Positions 60,201 through 64,000 of a stretch of DNA of 64,000 nucleotides are shown in pieces. The notes under the pieces were generated by a model that saw only the letters and a program-made list of their open reading frames with translations, had not been told where the DNA came from and ran no database searches. This DNA is from Cruorifilaria tuberocauda (taxonomy: Eukaryota; Nematoda; Chromadorea; Rhabditida; Onchocercidae): positions 62,001 through 126,000 of the forward strand of contig JABVXU010000102.1 in assembly GCA_013365365.1 (NCBI GenBank). The letters run 5' to 3'. Position numbers and translations under genes: made by a program. Positions within the stretch are counted from its first letter, which is position 1, and every line of letters begins with the position of its first letter.

Positions 60201-63200
60201 AGTCTTTTGTTCAGGTATAACTTGTCTGCTAGGCAAAGAATTTTTTGTAAAATTCCATAGTGATAGTTTTAATGAGCAATATCGGATGATGAAAATTTGG
60301 AAAATACTATTTCTCACATTACTGATTCCTGCATTAATTAGTACCTACTGAAATTATGGTAATTAATGTTCACTATTTTTTAGCTACCAAAGCAGTGGAC
60401 CACAACTCTTCACATTGTTTTTTTTGCAGGGCGGGCAAATGTGTGATTTTTGCCAATCAAATAGTTCATTTGCACATCCAGCAACAAATATGGTTGATGG
60501 CAGAGCAAGCTGGTGGCAGAGTCCGCCATTAAGCCGTGGGATGCAGTACAATCAAGTTAACATTAGTATTAATTTGGAACAGGTATCTCGCATTACTGAT
60601 AAACCGCTTGAAAACGGCGAAAATACAGAAAGTTGAAAAAAGTTTTTTGGTTTAAAATCTGAACAAAAGGCTTATTAATTATTCACAATAACTCCAGTGG
60701 AAAAGTTTGAATTCGATAGTTGTTCGATGTCGTTTGATAATTAATCGTGATTCAGCAGAAAGAAAAAGTTGAGTAGACATTTTATGTGTGAGGAATTTTT
60801 CAGGAATTTCATGTGGCTTATGTATGGATCCAAATGGCTAATAGTCCTCGACCAGGATCATGGGTGCTAGAACGATCGATTGATGGCGGTAAAACTTATA
60901 TGCCCTGGCAGTATTTTGCTGAAACGCCTGCTGAATGCGATCGGGTTAGTCTAGTTTTAATTCATGTTACTATTGATCCTTTCCTCTCATATTATTGTTC
61001 CTGAACAGGATTAGGATGGATTACAGGTTCATAGTTTTCATGCGACATTCCAAAAGCTTTAATTTTAGTTATTCGGACGTCATACACTCCAACCAATATT
61101 AGAAGATGATACTGTAATATGCACTCATGAATTCTCTGGAATTCATCCAATGGAGAATGCGGAGGCAAATTTTTTTAAGAGCTTAACCAGAAATACGTTA
61201 TACTTCAAATTTTTTATTTTATCAATATGTGATTTAGCAAATTTAATTATAAATTCTATTCTTTAAGAAAGTGAAATTCTTTCGAAATTTCTGTAGTAGC
61301 AACAGAAGAGAGCACAAAAAACAAAAAACCTTTCTAGATAATGATAAATTTGCTTGAGAACCGCCCAGGAAAGCACAACTTTAGCCATTCTGAAGTTCTT
61401 CAAAATTTCACCCGTGCAACAAATGTACGGCTTCGGCTTCTGCGTACCAAAACATTGCATGGCCATCTGATGGATGTAAACCGACGAGATCCTACTGTGA
61501 CACGACGAGTTAGTCTATGTTGTTAAATATATTTTAATTGATCAAAAATATAAACAGATCGAAGGAAAGAATGTTCATATAATGATTTTTTTGATATGGT
61601 AAAGAAAATCTTAAATTTCTTATATTCGATAATATCGTAAGAGCGGAGGAATGATATAATAATAGGACTTCATTTAAATTGACATTTAAATATGAGTTTT
61701 TGAAATAGGCAAGCATAAATGACAACATAGTCGCATGAGCCATTCTTGTGATTTATGAGCAGTAAATAAGTAGAAGTGATTGCATAGGGGGCGTGAGAAA
61801 ATTTGATGTTTTGAAACATATTGCAGTATTTCTATGCGATTAAAGAAATTTTCATGGGGGGCCGGTGTGTTTGCAATGGGCATGCGGACACTTGTGATAT
61901 TCTTGATGTTCGACGTTCTAACATACTTCTTTGCAGGTATGCATCTGTTTTGTTGAAACACTGAAAATAAGAAAAATATCAGTTTCTTCGTTTTGATTTC
62001 AAGCTGAAATAAAACAATAAATGAATACTAATCTTTCACTTCTGTATGGACACGATAAGAAGAAAAGGAAACTTCGATAAAAAAAGGGGCAAGAATTCGG
62101 AAAATAACTATCATATTTAGAAAGCAGAAAATTTTCCCGTTCTTATTCAAATATTTCCTTCCAGGATGAGAAAATGATCTTACGGATATTCTTTGATTCT
62201 TTATCATCAAACGGTTATTTTTCATAATATAATTCACGTTATTTAACTGAAGGTGTGAACATAATACTTGTGGAGATCATTGTGAATACTGCTGTCCGGG
62301 ATTTGAACAGAAAATGTGGCAAAGAAGCAAAGAAGGTGCCGAATTTGTGTGTGAACGTAATATTTTCAAAAGTTACACCATTAAATATAGCTGAAGTAAT
62401 CTATCCAGAAGTGAAAATACTTCTTGGGTCACTATAAATCCAAGAATTATTTGTACTTGCAACTTTTGTGATTGCGGAATTTTTGATTTATTAGTTCGAG
62501 TATGTTGAACGGTAGGTAATAATAACAATGTAGAGGTGTGCAATTATTTATAATTTCAATAAGTACAGCATGTAATTGCCATGGCCATAGCGAGGAGTGT
62601 ATCTACGAAAAAGAACTTGATAGAATGCATTCAAGCTTAGATATTCATGGAAACTACAATGGAGGGGGCCGTTGTCTAAACTGCAGAGTTTGTCATTTCA
62701 TCCTTCCTGTTTTGTTTTCATTTTTGAATTCCTATATAATAGTTTCTTCCAATTCTCGTAGTAAGAAATCAATTAATTTTAAGATTTTTTTTTTTGACCA
62801 AAATTACAGGACAATACAGAAGGAATAAACTGTAACAAATGCACATTTGGATACTATCGGCCACGAACGAAATGGTGGAATGAAACAAATGTATGTCAAT
62901 GTAGGTTTAATTCGTTTTTCAAACTAACTAAAATTTGACGTCTACAAAAAATCACTTGGACATCTGATAAGGTCCTATTAATGTTCGAATATTTTTATAA
63001 TAGGTTGAGTTATCCCGAACTAGCTTTCTTTTACTGAGATGAGATCAAGCTTTAACTGCTTGAGAGCAGTTAAAGCTTGCCTCAAAAACTGCTCCAATAC
63101 CATCTTAAAATTGTTTTCTTTCATTGGCAAAAAAAAAACACAAGTTTAATGTGAAATCAAAGAGTTGGATTCTACATTACAGCTTGTGTGTGCGATCCTG

Positions 63201-64000
63201 CAAAACATACAGGAGATTGTGAGGATGAAACAGGTCACTGTATTTGTAAGCCTCAGTTCACTGGGGTGAATTGTGATAAATGCTCACCTGGTCATTATTC
63301 GCCTCCAGAATGTAAACCTTGCAATTGTTTTGTAAATGGCACTTTGGGCAATACTTGCATGGTACTATTCTCTACTGAATTTTGCTGCTTGCTTTTAGCT
63401 GCTACAATAGATGTAAAATAAATTTTGTTAATGGAGTGGACGACGGTTAGATCTGGCAGATGATTTCACATCTCTTACTTCTCTACATTTGATCGGAAAT
63501 GTTGTAATGAAAGAGTTCATTTTAATCTATTTCTTGTTTACTAATTAATCTATTTAGAAGCGTCAGAAATTTTTCAGCCCGTCGATGGACACTGCCCATG
63601 TAAAAGTAATTATGGCGGAGATCTCTGCCAGGTGTGCGCACCGGGTTATACAAATCTCACAGCTGGCTGCATTTGTAAGTTGGTACTAAATCAGAAAAAA
63701 ATCGCATAATTGCATCAGTTTTTTAATTTGAAATAACTTACTTTTGATCTATATGAATGTTGTATGCAAATTATTCTGCTTTTTGAAATTCAGCTTGCAA
63801 ATGTGATGAACTCGGATCGCTGCATAACAACTGTAATGAAAGCACAACACAATGTATCTGCAAAACCAATTTCGCTGGGCTTACATGCGACAGTTGTGCT
63901 GATGGATATTTCAGTGATCCTCTGTGTGAATGTATGTTTTTGATGCTGCACTTGAAAATATTGTTGATAAAGTATGTTCTCCTACGCTGAGCTGATTCAG

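Overview
The window is eukaryotic, AT-rich DNA with compact multi-exon genes. Introns mostly run from about 100 to 1000 bases and have TTTCAG or TTTTAG acceptors. Gene content and exon style point to a nematode; a filarial (spirurid) worm is my best guess, from base composition and intron style rather than from a diagnostic marker. I saw no rRNA, tRNA, CRISPR or intact transposon. Exon boundaries were derived by hand from reading frame, GT/AG sites and phase agreement.

Layout. 1-7339 (+): 3' part of a plexin receptor (PSI and IPT repeats, membrane span, cytoplasmic Ras/Rap-GAP). 8286 to about 9276 (-): an unrecognised gene converging on it. 9901-13127 (+): an unrecognised multi-span membrane protein in seven exons. 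14591-15702 (+): a small leucine-rich-repeat protein of the LRRC20 type. 16463-17909 (+): orphan exons of a possible small gene. 19001-22887 (+): a Regnase/Zc3h12a-like NYN-domain protein whose catalytic aspartates appear to be lost, followed by an acidic ORF (22982-23569) that is probably its last exon. 24762-30157 (-): GIT-family ArfGAP, head-to-head with VPS16 (31085-37675, +). 38478-39843 (+): a CAML/GET2-like membrane protein. 40171-40805 (-) and 41172-42021 (-): two small unrecognised genes. 45559-49788 (+): hedgehog acyltransferase-type MBOAT enzyme with both catalytic residues. 51333-54695 (+): SEC61 alpha. 59788 to the window end (+): N-terminal part of a laminin alpha chain.

Functional themes are ordinary animal cell biology. 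They cover guidance and adhesion (plexin, laminin, GIT), membrane-protein insertion (SEC61 alpha and the CAML-like GET receptor subunit), endolysosomal tethering (VPS16) and secreted-protein lipidation (HHAT). There is no operon-like functional cluster. VPS16 and the CAML-like gene are in the same orientation about 0.8 kb apart, and the second begins just after a TTTCAG, so trans-splicing or an operon is possible.

The most unusual items are the NYN protein with altered active-site positions, two GC-AG introns (in GIT and laminin), a 16-bp perfect hairpin downstream of SEC61, and several small or unrecognised genes that emerge only when splice phases are followed by hand.
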